From positions 62,001 to 126,000 of the forward strand of contig JBAZTH010000001.1 in the NCBI GenBank assembly GCA_041661965.1: 64,000 nucleotides of DNA, read 5' to 3'. How positions within the stretch are numbered: position 1 is the stretch's first letter; each line of letters starts with the position of its first letter. The stretch comes from Candidatus Margulisiibacteriota bacterium. GTDB lineage: Bacteria; Margulisbacteria; WOR-1; O2-12-FULL-45-9; XYB2-FULL-48-7. Position numbers and translations under genes: made by a program. The notes under the pieces are model-generated. The model saw only the letters and a program-made list of their open reading frames with translations, searched no databases and was not told the origin of the DNA. This document shows positions 8,641 to 18,583 of the stretch, one piece after another.

Positions 8641-10696
8641 CGTCTATTAACCTCACTGTTTCTAATTCTTTTTTCATTGGCTCCGGCAGATTGATGCTGG
8701 ACAAAGCGTCAATCATTAATTGCCAGCGATTGGGCGCGGTGGTCAGATCGACTTCAGGCATCAGCAGAATTTTCTTTAAGTAATCATAACGGTTGAGCTT
8801 TGGCCAGTCAATGGCCTTGTCGAAGTTGGCCTTTGCTTCCTCCAGGTTCGTCGCGGTCGCGGCCGAAACCCGTAAGATGCCGATAAGTGAAGCGAACGCG
8901 AGGTCCAAAAACGGCCGACGTTCGTTCGTGACCTGGCCGAACGCCCAGTTAAATGAACGGTCGGATGAGCTTAATTGCCCCGTTTTTTCCCAGGCGAGGA
9001 CGCTTTGGAACAAGCTTTTGGCCGCGGAGTAATCACCCTTGGCCTTATGAAGGTTGATGAAAGCGAGTCCAAGCTGGGCTTTAGCTTCAAGATACTTGAT
9101 CTGGTCGGAATCAGCGGCTTCCCGATAATGACGAAAAGCGCTTTTTTCGGCTTCAGCTTTCCCCCAAGCGGAGACTTCTTGATAATATGGTTCCGCTTTC
9201 TCGAACATTCCTTGAGAGAAATAGAGATCGGCCAGTTCCAGCCTGGTGCGGGCGAGGTAGCCGGGAACGGAATGTTGATGAATCTGCTGGGCGACCATTA
9301 TTTCCTTGCCTTCGGGCGAGAATTCCTGAATAAGCCGCTCATAGGTCTGAATGGCCTTTGGCAGATTGCCCAGCAGGAGTTGAATTTTTGCCATTTGGAG
9401 AATAACTTCAAAATACTCTCTGACGTACTGAACGCGGGGATGGTAATTGATCCCTTCGTCGGGTTTCTTGTCGGCATCCTTTAACGCTTCTTCCGCTTGC
9501 TGCAGATAGCCGGGATCTTTGAGAAGCTCGGCCAGTTCAGCGAGTGTTTTCGCCCGATCAATCCGTCTTAAGTTGGCGTCTTTAGCGTTGATCGGTCCAA
9601 GGGTTGGGCTGATCAAGTCGAGGTTCTCAAGGTGTTCAATAAGGTCATTAATGCGTTCCAATTCTTCGTGATTGGAATAGCGGCTTTCGATAGCCGGGCA
9701 ATGAGGGAGCGGCGAAAGAGGATCAGCGCGATCGGGGCTAATCCCGTTACCGGTTGTAATATTGGCCGTCAGATCAAGCGGGCGCAGGGCGGCTTGATAC
9801 GCCGTTTTAGCCGCTGGGTCGGTCAAGCCCCACGGCCGAAAAGTGCGGCCTTCCAGTTGGGAGATATTCATGAAGATGGTCGCGCCTATTTTTTCCCGGC
9901 TAAAAAAGGCGACCGCTTGATTGATGTAGGTCGCTTGCTCCGCCGGCGAACCGGAACTGCCGAATTCCACGATTATCGGCTTGCCCAGGGCTTTTATCCC
10001 CGGGAGAGTTTGTTTCAGCAGTTCGAGGCCCCCTTCGTTATAAGCGGAGACCTGGACCCATTGGAATTCATCGGCTGGGGGGGGTGTTTGCCACGAAGAA
10101 GGATCGTTCGGATTGACCTGCCAGACCCAAGTGATGTTAGTGGCGCCGGCCGTAAGAGAGAGCGCGCGGATCTTTTGAAAGGCGGCTTTTGCCTGATCGG
10201 TGGAGATCTGGTGGGAGGGATCGGCGCGGAAAGAAACTAGGACCGGTCCGCCAAAATCTTTGGCCCCGGTGGCGAAGTTGGTAATGCCTTCATTATATGT
10301 CCCATCAATTATCCCTTTTATTCCCAGAAACTGACTGCGGGATTGGCTGCCGCTTCCCGGTTCAATAATAATGTTAAGGGCCCCCCCGGTTTTTTTCATT
10401 TCGACCGCTTCTTTATGCGGAAAGGGGGTGGCGGACATCATTTCCCGAAGTTTAACGAAACGCTGCGCCAGGTCGATGTGCTGGCCGGACATCTGGGCAA
10501 AACAGTAGAGGTGTTCTTTGTCCGCCGCTAAATTGGCCATTACCCCGTGGTACATGCCGGTTTGGGGCGGGACAACTATCTGGTTGGCGGTTTGCTTGGA
10601 CAGATACAACCGCTGATAAGCCTGCTGTCCGCCGGCCGCGGCGGTAACCAGCGCTAATGTTCCGATAAACTTCTGGAGTCTGCTAATTTTGGTCAT
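8627..10696 (-). CDS. Exported GH26-like (probably inactive) domain plus TPR protein (689 aa)
   Basis: The N-terminus (basic start, then FIGTLALVTAAAGG) is a signal peptide or membrane anchor, so the protein probably faces the periplasm. Residues ~45-300 resemble family 26 glycosidases: GPVLVSFRAD, ITWVWQVNPND, WVQVSAYNEGG and KPIIVEFGSSG occur in the right order. Active GH26 enzymes have a His-Glu pair after the first of these strands. Here it reads SFRADPSH, so the acid Glu is missing, while the nucleophile-position Glu (IIVEFG) remains. The domain is therefore more likely a glycan-binding pseudoenzyme. Residues ~340-689 are TPR repeats. ATG overlaps the upstream stop as ATGA and is preceded by GGAGGAG. 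It is the second gene of the giant operon. Two other GH26 genes in the window keep the acid Glu. Confidence 0.72.
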   Translation of the reverse strand: MTKISRLQKFIGTLALVTAAAGGQQAYQRLYLSKQTANQIVVPPQTGMYHGVMANLAADKEHLYCFAQMSGQHIDLAQRFVKLREMMSATPFPHKEAVEMKKTGGALNIIIEPGSGSQSRSQFLGIKGIIDGTYNEGITNFATGAKDFGGPVLVSFRADPSHQISTDQAKAAFQKIRALSLTAGATNITWVWQVNPNDPSSWQTPPPADEFQWVQVSAYNEGGLELLKQTLPGIKALGKPIIVEFGSSGSPAEQATYINQAVAFFSREKIGATIFMNISQLEGRTFRPWGLTDPAAKTAYQAALRPLDLTANITTGNGISPDRADPLSPLPHCPAIESRYSNHEELERINDLIEHLENLDLISPTLGPINAKDANLRRIDRAKTLAELAELLKDPGYLQQAEEALKDADKKPDEGINYHPRVQYVREYFEVILQMAKIQLLLGNLPKAIQTYERLIQEFSPEGKEIMVAQQIHQHSVPGYLARTRLELADLYFSQGMFEKAEPYYQEVSAWGKAEAEKSAFRHYREAADSDQIKYLEAKAQLGLAFINLHKAKGDYSAAKSLFQSVLAWEKTGQLSSSDRSFNWAFGQVTNERRPFLDLAFASLIGILRVSAATATNLEEAKANFDKAIDWPKLNRYDYLKKILLMPEVDLTTAPNRWQLMIDALSSINLPEPMKKELETVRLIDDGQH

Positions 10697-13600
10697 TGTG
10701 CGCTCCTCCCTGTTGCGGCAGAGTCGATCTTCTTAAGCTCCGCTTGGGCCAGACTAACCAGCAGCTCATCTTTCGGTTCCGGCCGGAAGATAGCATTATA
10801 CGCCGCTTTAGTCGAAGTGTCTTTTTCTGTCAGGTAAAGCCGGAAGGCCCAATAAAGATTGGCGGCCAGGCCCATCTTTAAGTACTGCTCACGATTAACG
10901 ACGGCCTCAAAGGCTTCCCTGGCCTCGTCTGTCCGGCCTTGAGCTAAAAGCCGATAGCCGGTGAAGAAGTAGCGGGCGTCTTCGCGGAGCGGGCGGCCAA
11001 TCGGAACATCTTTCAGGTTAAACCCGAGTTTTTCCAGCTCTTTTTCCGCCAGCAGGACAAAATTCATATCGCGGTAGGTCGCCGGATCGCTGACCAACCC
11101 CTTGAGGATATCGGTCCCTTCCTGGTATTTTCCGGCTTGAATCAATTGGTAGGCCCGGAAGAAGCGAGTGCCATTTTCATCAAAAACATCATTGATGATT
11201 GTCGCCGCTTTGGCTCGGGCCGCTTCGACTGCCCCTTCGGTGGTCCCTGCGGCGTGCTTGGCTTCCGGGTTTAGCGTCTGACAATTTTTAATGAACTTAT
11301 AACCGAGGTAGTTAATATAGGCGGCGTAGAGCGCCCAGAATTCATTGAAACCGAACCCTTGGCTTAGAGGATTGCCTCCCAGGACCAGGAAATTGGGGAC
11401 CGTTTGCATCAGCCCGACCGCGACCGATGAAACTGAAGTCGCGATGAGGTAAGAAAGAAAACGGCTGTTTTCTTCAGGGAGAGCCCCTTTCTTTTGCAGG
11501 GCGGTCACGACAAATTGACCATATTGCCACCCTTTCCGGAAGAGTTCCGTCACTCCGCGGGTGGATTGGAAAAAGAAGGCCTGGTTCATGGCCGGGCCCT
11601 GGATAAAGGCCCAGTAAAAGAGGCTCCGTCCGGTCGCGGTGGTATTGCGGCCCAGGTAGTGCCGGGAATTTGAGTACATGGCGGCGCCGGCCATGAAATC
11701 AAAGGCGTAGGAAAACAGGAAGTAATCGTCAACAATATAGGGCTTGATCCGTCCGCCGGAGAAAAGGAAGACGGCGGGGGAGACATTCCTGGCCAGCTCC
11801 GCCCGCGGCCATTGGTACCAAAGATCGAACAGGAGATGTTCATATTTTTGCTTCCAGGAGCCGGAGATCCCCTGACCGCCAAAGAACTTGACCACTTCGC
11901 GCATTTCGTACGGCATCAAGGCGTCGGCCGCCAGCTGCATCGCGGTGTTGTATCTTTGCGCGTCTTGGCCGTGGACCTGGCCGTAGGTGTTGGGTTGTGA
12001 TTCAAACCCCGTGACTTTTATATGATATTTAAGCGCCAAGCCTAAAGCTAAGGCTAACGCGAGGACTCCTTGTTCGTCTTCCGAAACCCCCGACAGCCAC
12101 CCTTTTTCGCGACAGTAGAGGACCAAGGCGACATAGTGGGGCTTGTGGACCATTCGCTCCCAACCGCCGGAGCGGTTCAGGAGCTCGGCCGCGAAAGAGA
12201 GGGAGACCCCTTTAGGCAGTCCCAGCAAAACCTCGACCAATTCAAAGAGGTGGCGGTGCTGGCCGACGAACTGGGTCCCGTTTTCGATCGGTTTGCCGTT
12301 CGGTTTATCGTTAACGTCGAAATCGAAATCTTTCCCCAGCTGGAGAGAGCCGCTGCGCCCTTCCCGGTCGGGCGGAAAAGCCTCGCTGAACAGCTGACGG
12401 ACCACCCCGTAGAAATATTCGTCGCGGAACTGCGCCTGATCGCCGGCCGGGAACGCCTCGTCGCGGAAAAATTGGCCGTGCTGGCGCTGACCGTGAACGA
12501 CGCTGTGATAGGTGCCGTCGATCACTTCCGGTTGGCGGGTATAGAAAATCTCGATCGCCAAGCTGTCAACGGCGTTAAGGTCGCTGAAGCTGGAGCGGAG
12601 GTGCAAGTCGGTCGCGGCGGAAACCTCGCCGAGGTAGAGTTCGGTTGTTCTGATGTTGCCGTTGGCGTCTCTTTCCATGGAGCCAAGAGTATAAGCTTTG
12701 AATTTGTCCTCTTTTTTGTCATACCGGACAAAGAGGGTCTTCAGCGGCAGATCGCCAGTCATGGCAAAACGGATAAATTTGGTGTCTTTCCCGGCCCTAA
12801 TCGCGGCGGTCCCCCGGTTCGGGGTCGGCCGGTAGCTAATCGGTCTGGTCAGGGAGAGCGGAACCCATTTCACTTTGCCTTTGGCCGTTCTGATCTTGGC
12901 TGAAGAAGTTGGGACGGCAAAGAAGAGTTGGCGGTCCGGTTCCGCGGCCGCCAAACTAAAAGCGGTTTCATTTTCTTTCGACCGCTTGACCGAGACTTTG
13001 GTTGTTCGGGTGAGGACCAGCTTGATTTCGCCTTCGATCTTGACGATGCGGGGCCGATATTCTTCGGTCCCGGAATAATCCGCGGTCAGGCGATGGTAAA
13101 AGGAATCGAGAGAAGTCATCTGCCGGGCGCTGTTCTGCAGAAAACCGCGGTTTTCGTTGTCGATCAATTCATCCGCCGGAATAACCTTTCTTTCCGTCCC
13201 GTTTTCGTCGATCAAGTGGAGGAAATGTTTCCCCTTCTCTTCTTCGACCCGGACGGTCAGTTCGTGTTTGTCGAGCAGTTCCCGCAAGCCGTTGTAGGCC
13301 GGGTTTAACTTGCTTGGATTGGACGAATCATAGAGATGAACCGGCAGGGAATAGATAAAATTCGGATTGTCTTTTAGCGGATCGTCGCGCCGCAGCTTGG
13401 TGAAAACCAGGCTCTGGCGGTCAGCGCTTAGCTCGGCGCCGATAACTTTGCGCGCTTCTTGAGTGGTGGCGAGGGCGAAAGGCAGTCCGGTCAGGGGGGC
13501 GACTTTTTCACTCCCGTCCGCTCCTCTGACCAGCAGGAGCCCCTTCATTTTTAGCGATCCTTGTTTGATCTCTTTAGTATGGCGGGCGTCTTTAACCGGC

Positions 13601-16600
13601 GACCAGGTGTGGGTTGTTTCGTCGATAAAGATCTCGTCGCTGGAGTTTACTTCTAAAACCTGGTCGACCTCCTTGGCCATTTTGATCCCGGCCCAGCGTT
13701 TGTCAAAGGGGAGCGTAGCGCAGTTGGTCGAGATGGTTTTGAGTTTTAAGCGCCGGCCTTTCTGCTTATCGTCATACGTTTCGATTGAGGTGATAAAGTT
13801 GGGCCAGAATTGTTGTTTGGCTTCGGTGTCGGGATCGAGCCGCGCGAAACGGAGCCGTTCGTAAGGCTTTTCCCCGTAATTGTCACCGTAGTTGGCGACC
13901 AGCCAGGTCGGATAACCGACCCTTTCTTCGAAAACATTGATTTTGATGCGGCGGTCGGCGATCAGTTCGGGCGGGTGCATATGATGCGGCCATTCGGTCT
14001 TGATCACTCCCAGCCGGTTATCGGACGCGTCATAGACCTCGATGTAATATTCCCCTTCTTTATTGCCGCGGATCAGGCCGTAGGCGATCGCTTTCCAATC
14101 GCCGCCGCCTTCAATGAAGGCCATCCGGTTTTCCGGGTAGGGGATATCGAACCGCTGGCCGTCAACAGTGTAGCAAAAGCCGATGGAAGAATCCTGCAGG
14201 CCCCAGGTTAAGACTTTATTGACGTCATGGTTGTGGTCGGGATTGGGATAGTCGGCGGTCCATTCGTCGTAGCCGACGACGCGGAGGATTTTGTCTTTTT
14301 CTTCGGTATATTTTAATTCGGCCTGGAGCTCTCTTTCTGTGTTGATGACGATATAGGCCTCGTCGCAAACATTGTAGTTTTGCGCGGCGGCCAGAATGAG
14401 CGCCTCCGGTTTGTCGCAAAACCAGAGGGCGTCTTTGCCGAACTTCGCCTCGAATTCGGCGTAAGGTTTATCTTTGAAATTGACCTGGGCCCAAGCTTTA
14501 AAGGCATTGATGAAGCCGGCGGGGGCGGCTTGTCCGGCGATCCAAGTCAGGTTATCGGTGGGGATAGTTTTTCCCTCCCAATCGATAATGTGGTGGGGGG
14601 GGAGGAGCTCTTGATTGCTGTAGAAGCCTCTGACTTTCAGCGGATGACCTTCGTGGGAAACTTCGACCTCGCTTTCGATCGTGGCGATGTTCGCGGGAGT
14701 ATTATCGACATTTTTCATCTTGTTGGACATTGCTTGGGAAAGGCCCAGGACCGGGGCGTAATCTTCCCGCCGGACCCAAAGATAAGGTTGGTTTTCGGGC
14801 TGATCGCCTTTTTTGTGATTGTATTGCGGATTGTTGACCCGAACGTAAGTCGACGGAACATAAGCCGGTCGGAGCGTTTGCTTGCCGGCGTGGATAACCA
14901 ACTGCCAGACCTGGTAGAGGGTATCGCCCAAATGGGTTTCGGCTTTTGATAGGTTGGCGGTTTTGGTTCCGAGCCGATCGTCATAATAATCCAATTTTCT
15001 TAGTACGTGGTTGTGTCCGACGGTGAAGATCTTCAGCATGTCCAGGAAAGTTGCTTTCATGTCCTGGGGGGTAACCAGGTCGTTTTGGTTGGCTTCCCGC
15101 AGATATCTTGCCATTTCCAAGAAGCGGAACCCCCGGATCCTGACGGCATCGAAGCCTTGCCGCATAAAGGGGTCGTCGCCGTCCATTTTAAAGCGGCGGT
15201 CAGCTTCCGGCCGTTTTTTGTCCTCTGTCATCATGGCGCGCAGGTGGGGGATATAGTATTCGTTTGAAGCTTCGTCAATTTTGGAAAAAAGCTGTCCCAA
15301 CTCATCAAAAACAACCGCTAAGTCAGCGGCGGCGGCTTTGGCGTCGGCCGGCATCATGGCGGAATCGGTAAAGCGATCGTAAGCGGCAAAGAATTTGCCG
15401 TAGAGCTCCTTTTGCCAATCTCTAAGGGTTTGGTGGACTTCGCGGGCGGCGCGCAAATGGCGGGCTTTTTCCAGGTTAAACGGATCTTCCGCTTCGCCGC
15501 CGCAAAAGTTGACTTCGGTTCCCGGATATTCCATGGTCAGGACATTGATTAACTTGGAGAAATTGCGGTCCTGTTCGGTCATGTAGGCGATCATCCGGGC
15601 GCAGGTCGCGGTCATTCCCTTGCGCATCGCGTCCGAAATGTAGCTGTCCTCCGGATTGAACATCGATCGCTTGAAGTTAAGGGCCGAGCCGATCCCGGCG
15701 GTGCCGGAGTGCCAGTCGGCCATGAGCGCCCAGTAACCGGTGTAAACGGTCGCCAGATCAAAGAAGAGGGCGAGCGGCGAGCCGCCGTACAAAGCGGTCG
15801 GGATGATGGTGGTGAGTAAAAGCGGTAGATATTTTACCCCCAAACCGAAAGCATATTCAGTGATTAATTTGTCAATTTGGGAAAAATAATGATTGGTGGC
15901 GCGCTTAAAAGCCGCTTCAACCCCGGCAATTATTTTAGTTTCTGTTTTTATTTGGGCGGGAATATTTTTATGGTCTTTGAGATCGGCAAGGATCTCTGCG
16001 GCAGTCGTTCCCTTGACGACGTAGGTGTCGGTCCCATTGGTGAGCGTTACGCCGGTTACGCCGTCCGAAGTTCTTTTCCCCAACAGCGACAAGGTTCGTC
16101 CGTCAGCCAGCGTGACTTCGCTGGTGTTGCGGCCGTCGATCCGCTGTTCCCGCCAGTTGGCGATCGCTTCGGTCCACCTTTCGATTTTGGTCTTATTAAT
16201 CGCCAAACGCCAGACAAGCCCGGCGCCGGCAAGCGGCAGGACGAAAGCGGGGACTGACGAGTAAAAGACCGCCGCGGTCATGAGGGTGAAGGCGCCGAAA
16301 AGCAGGGTCCGATACGAGAGATAATTGATGCTTCCCAGAATTTTTAAGTTAGGAAAAAGAATATTCGTAAATATTTGTTTTTTGCCGAGGGGTTCGAGCA
16401 TGGCCATCCGGGTGCTTAAGACTCGGCGATAATCAAGATAGGATTTTGCCAGGGTGGCGAAAAGTCCGCCGCCGAAAACAAAATAATGGACATCCTTCAA
16501 GTGATCGTGAAACGCGGTGAAGGTGTCGGAAACGGCGTCCAAGAACATGAAGCCGTGATCAAAAGTAACGGCGCTCCCGTAAACCATATTGGCCATCAGG

Positions 16601-17127
16601 GATAAGGGGAGAATCCTGCGGCCAAATTCAAAAAGTTTTCCCCAAGTGGAATGGGGATTGGCCTTATGAACGGCAATTGAGGAAATGATCCCGTAAACGG
16701 TCGAACCGCCAAGCAGCAGGCCGACCCCGGCCGTCCCGGTTAAAAAGGCGCCGATCCCGGCGGCGGTGCCGGCGCCGATCAGAAAAGCGGTCTTCATCTG
16801 GGCCCGGTGAATTTGCGCGCCGTTGAAGTCGGCGGAAATGGTGGCGTAGGCGGCTTCCAGTCCGGAAGCGATATTCTCGAGCGGTTTGGCCGTGCCGACA
16901 AAGAGCTCGTCAATTTGCTCGGGATTGACTGCCCGAAGCATGTAAGGCTGGATGGCATCAAGCGAGCTAAGGTTGGCGCGTTGCGATCTTTTTAAAAGAC
17001 CATTTTTGACCAATTGATCGAGCGTAGAGCGAAGATCATAGGGGTGAAGTTGCCGCAGGCCGCCCGCCAATGTTTCACGATTGACGTAGCCGAGCTGGCT
17101 GTAAAGACGGGTAACTCCTTGACTCAT
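10693..17127 (-). CDS. Giant multi-pass membrane protein of unknown function (2144 aa)
   Basis: I do not recognise the family. Residues ~10-50 look like a small winged-helix-type segment. Hydrophobic segments follow at roughly 110-152, 175-200, 270-312 and 425-475. Residues ~500-1750 are mostly soluble, with His/Asp/Trp-rich stretches such as NPDHNHDVNK. A second membrane cluster lies at ~1790-1930 (for example YAFDFMAGAAMY, WAFIQGPAMNQAFFF). The last ~180 residues look like TPRs (AYQLIQAGKYQEGTDIL). No complete GT2 motif set (DXD plus QxxRW) is visible, so I do not call it a cellulose synthase. Its position at the head of an operon with GH26-like and GH8-TPR genes suggests a polysaccharide synthesis, export or assembly role, but that is inference. 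It has its own promoter (17152-17183) and an AAAGGAG site. Confidence 0.7.
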   Translation of the reverse strand: MSQGVTRLYSQLGYVNRETLAGGLRQLHPYDLRSTLDQLVKNGLLKRSQRANLSSLDAIQPYMLRAVNPEQIDELFVGTAKPLENIASGLEAAYATISADFNGAQIHRAQMKTAFLIGAGTAAGIGAFLTGTAGVGLLLGGSTVYGIISSIAVHKANPHSTWGKLFEFGRRILPLSLMANMVYGSAVTFDHGFMFLDAVSDTFTAFHDHLKDVHYFVFGGGLFATLAKSYLDYRRVLSTRMAMLEPLGKKQIFTNILFPNLKILGSINYLSYRTLLFGAFTLMTAAVFYSSVPAFVLPLAGAGLVWRLAINKTKIERWTEAIANWREQRIDGRNTSEVTLADGRTLSLLGKRTSDGVTGVTLTNGTDTYVVKGTTAAEILADLKDHKNIPAQIKTETKIIAGVEAAFKRATNHYFSQIDKLITEYAFGLGVKYLPLLLTTIIPTALYGGSPLALFFDLATVYTGYWALMADWHSGTAGIGSALNFKRSMFNPEDSYISDAMRKGMTATCARMIAYMTEQDRNFSKLINVLTMEYPGTEVNFCGGEAEDPFNLEKARHLRAAREVHQTLRDWQKELYGKFFAAYDRFTDSAMMPADAKAAAADLAVVFDELGQLFSKIDEASNEYYIPHLRAMMTEDKKRPEADRRFKMDGDDPFMRQGFDAVRIRGFRFLEMARYLREANQNDLVTPQDMKATFLDMLKIFTVGHNHVLRKLDYYDDRLGTKTANLSKAETHLGDTLYQVWQLVIHAGKQTLRPAYVPSTYVRVNNPQYNHKKGDQPENQPYLWVRREDYAPVLGLSQAMSNKMKNVDNTPANIATIESEVEVSHEGHPLKVRGFYSNQELLPPHHIIDWEGKTIPTDNLTWIAGQAAPAGFINAFKAWAQVNFKDKPYAEFEAKFGKDALWFCDKPEALILAAAQNYNVCDEAYIVINTERELQAELKYTEEKDKILRVVGYDEWTADYPNPDHNHDVNKVLTWGLQDSSIGFCYTVDGQRFDIPYPENRMAFIEGGGDWKAIAYGLIRGNKEGEYYIEVYDASDNRLGVIKTEWPHHMHPPELIADRRIKINVFEERVGYPTWLVANYGDNYGEKPYERLRFARLDPDTEAKQQFWPNFITSIETYDDKQKGRRLKLKTISTNCATLPFDKRWAGIKMAKEVDQVLEVNSSDEIFIDETTHTWSPVKDARHTKEIKQGSLKMKGLLLVRGADGSEKVAPLTGLPFALATTQEARKVIGAELSADRQSLVFTKLRRDDPLKDNPNFIYSLPVHLYDSSNPSKLNPAYNGLRELLDKHELTVRVEEEKGKHFLHLIDENGTERKVIPADELIDNENRGFLQNSARQMTSLDSFYHRLTADYSGTEEYRPRIVKIEGEIKLVLTRTTKVSVKRSKENETAFSLAAAEPDRQLFFAVPTSSAKIRTAKGKVKWVPLSLTRPISYRPTPNRGTAAIRAGKDTKFIRFAMTGDLPLKTLFVRYDKKEDKFKAYTLGSMERDANGNIRTTELYLGEVSAATDLHLRSSFSDLNAVDSLAIEIFYTRQPEVIDGTYHSVVHGQRQHGQFFRDEAFPAGDQAQFRDEYFYGVVRQLFSEAFPPDREGRSGSLQLGKDFDFDVNDKPNGKPIENGTQFVGQHRHLFELVEVLLGLPKGVSLSFAAELLNRSGGWERMVHKPHYVALVLYCREKGWLSGVSEDEQGVLALALALGLALKYHIKVTGFESQPNTYGQVHGQDAQRYNTAMQLAADALMPYEMREVVKFFGGQGISGSWKQKYEHLLFDLWYQWPRAELARNVSPAVFLFSGGRIKPYIVDDYFLFSYAFDFMAGAAMYSNSRHYLGRNTTATGRSLFYWAFIQGPAMNQAFFFQSTRGVTELFRKGWQYGQFVVTALQKKGALPEENSRFLSYLIATSVSSVAVGLMQTVPNFLVLGGNPLSQGFGFNEFWALYAAYINYLGYKFIKNCQTLNPEAKHAAGTTEGAVEAARAKAATIINDVFDENGTRFFRAYQLIQAGKYQEGTDILKGLVSDPATYRDMNFVLLAEKELEKLGFNLKDVPIGRPLREDARYFFTGYRLLAQGRTDEAREAFEAVVNREQYLKMGLAANLYWAFRLYLTEKDTSTKAAYNAIFRPEPKDELLVSLAQAELKKIDSAATGRSAQ

Positions 17128-17151
17128 GATTGCTTCTCCTTTCGTCCCACA

Positions 17152-17183
17152 TATATATCGCCGTTTTTGAGCGATAATTTCAG
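17152..17183 (-). promoter_or_regulatory. sigma-28-like promoter, site 2
   Basis: Minus strand CTGAAATT, 15 nt, CGATATATA, almost identical in both boxes to site 1. It drives the giant membrane protein and probably the whole operon to the left edge. The leader is short, with AAAGGAG at its start. Confidence 0.62.
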
Positions 17184-17230
17184 CTGATTTTGATCGGTTG
17201 CCGCCGGTTCCATTCCGTCGGAAAATTTGG

Positions 17231-17262
17231 CTGAAATTTGTTTGTCAAAAGCTCGATATTAG
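17231..17262 (+). promoter_or_regulatory. sigma-28-like promoter, site 3
   Basis: CTGAAATT, 15 nt, CGATATTAG, reading right. It is divergent from site 2 with 47 bp between them, so one regulator could serve both. Transcription would start at or just inside the GGAGG ribosome site of the 17276 gene. Confidence 0.58.
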
Positions 17263-17275
17263 TATGGAGGCCGCA

Positions 17276-18583
17276 ATGATCAACCAAATTTCCAGGCAAA
17301 CCAGTAGTCCGCGTCCCAGGGCTCTGCCAAAAAGGAGCGCCCCCGCTCTGGTTGATCGGTTGGCCCAAACCGTTTTCCCAAACGTACAAATATCTGTTGA
17401 GGGCCGGCAATATGCCGGTGTGCCGAGAGAATTCACGCCTTATGTGCTAGCCGCCTCAACCCAGGGGCCCGCCGGTAGCGGCGGCCCAGGCAAATCCCGC
17501 CCGCCGGTTAATTCCTATCTTGGGCCGCTAAGGACCTTGTTGGAAAAAGCGGAAAATTCAAGGCTTGGCGTTAAGTCGGTTATTGTCAGCGTCGTCGCCG
17601 GTTGCGGCGCCGGAGCGGGCGTTTATTTTTCAGGTTTTACCGGTTATTCGCTTTTTTCACTGTCGCCCTCGCCGTCCGCGGCCGTCAGCTCGTTTTTGTT
17701 TCAATGGGGAGCGACCATTACGGTTGGCGTTCTTAGCTCGCTGTTTGTTCTTGGTTTAGCTAAGTTGAAAAATCATCTGCAATTGAGGGTTGCAGCCAAG
17801 CAAATATGCAGAACGGCTGAAAATGGAGCCGGACTGGCGAAATTGGCCTTGGCTTTGCACGCTCTTTCTTCCCGGAAAGAAGTCGGATTATCGGTCATTG
17901 GTTCGCAGTTAAAAGGGCAGTCGAGAGCTAAGCTGAAAAATTATGTGCGGGCGCTGGCCGAAGCTGAAAAATACCTGGCCGCCTTTAACTTCGATCCTAA
18001 TAAGTATGCCGATCAAAAAGCGCCCCTCATTCAAGACCCCGTGTCGCGTGACGGCTTAGCGAAGGAATTAACGAGCTATTTAACGGCGCTCCCGGGAGAA
18101 AGCGAGGCGGCGGCTGTTTTGCGTGAGTGTCTGAAGAAGCTCAAGGTGGGAGAGACTAAGGGCGACTCTGACGCCGGCCGGGATATCGAGAAAAAATATA
18201 GAGAATGGGAATTGCTCTTGCCTGATATCGCGGCTGGTCGGGCGGTCCCTTTCAGCGAGATTAATCAGGTAGTCGGTGAGATCAATAAAATATTATGGAC
18301 TTTGCCTAATGGTGACGGCTTGGCTGAAAAATTGTTGACGTTGAAGGCGGCCCTGCTTGAACATACAACCCGGGAAATCCGCTCCGCCCGGGCGTTTATC
18401 GACTCGAATATTGAAGAGCTCTACGCCGTCACTTCGGGCAATGGGCATTCGGACAAGAAGAGAGCGCGGGAATTGCTGGCGGAAGTGAAAAGCCACTTGT
18501 TGACCGCCCCGCCCAACCTCGGTCAAGCTCCGTATAATATTCTGCCGGAAGCTGAAAAACGGTTGTCCGCCCTTTTATCATAA
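17276..18583 (+). CDS. Unknown membrane-anchored helical protein (435 aa)
   Basis: Not recognised. I chose ATG at 17276 because GGAGG ends 5 nt before it; the frame is open upstream, but a promoter occupies that stretch. The first ~90 residues are Pro/Ser/Arg-rich and low in structure. Two hydrophobic segments follow at ~100-125 (VIVSVVAGCGAGAGVYF) and ~145-168 (ITVGVLSSLFVLGLA), likely a membrane hairpin. The remaining ~265 residues are charged and helical (coiled-coil-like), with no catalytic motif I can name. It is transcribed divergently from the giant polysaccharide-type operon and shares its promoter type, which suggests a partner role. Its end overlaps the convergent GT2 gene by 6 bp. 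Confidence 0.65.
   Translation: MINQISRQTSSPRPRALPKRSAPALVDRLAQTVFPNVQISVEGRQYAGVPREFTPYVLAASTQGPAGSGGPGKSRPPVNSYLGPLRTLLEKAENSRLGVKSVIVSVVAGCGAGAGVYFSGFTGYSLFSLSPSPSAAVSSFLFQWGATITVGVLSSLFVLGLAKLKNHLQLRVAAKQICRTAENGAGLAKLALALHALSSRKEVGLSVIGSQLKGQSRAKLKNYVRALAEAEKYLAAFNFDPNKYADQKAPLIQDPVSRDGLAKELTSYLTALPGESEAAAVLRECLKKLKVGETKGDSDAGRDIEKKYREWELLLPDIAAGRAVPFSEINQVVGEINKILWTLPNGDGLAEKLLTLKAALLEHTTREIRSARAFIDSNIEELYAVTSGNGHSDKKRARELLAEVKSHLLTAPPNLGQAPYNILPEAEKRLSALLS

Noticed and set aside
12070..12903. 277-aa plus-strand reading frame
   Set aside because: Antisense shadow inside the giant membrane protein gene; no domain or ribosome site.
10693..17127. Call of the giant membrane protein as cellulose or cyclic glucan synthase
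   Set aside because: I could not find the DXD/TED/QxxRW motif series or a GH94-like domain; position beside GH8 genes alone is not enough.
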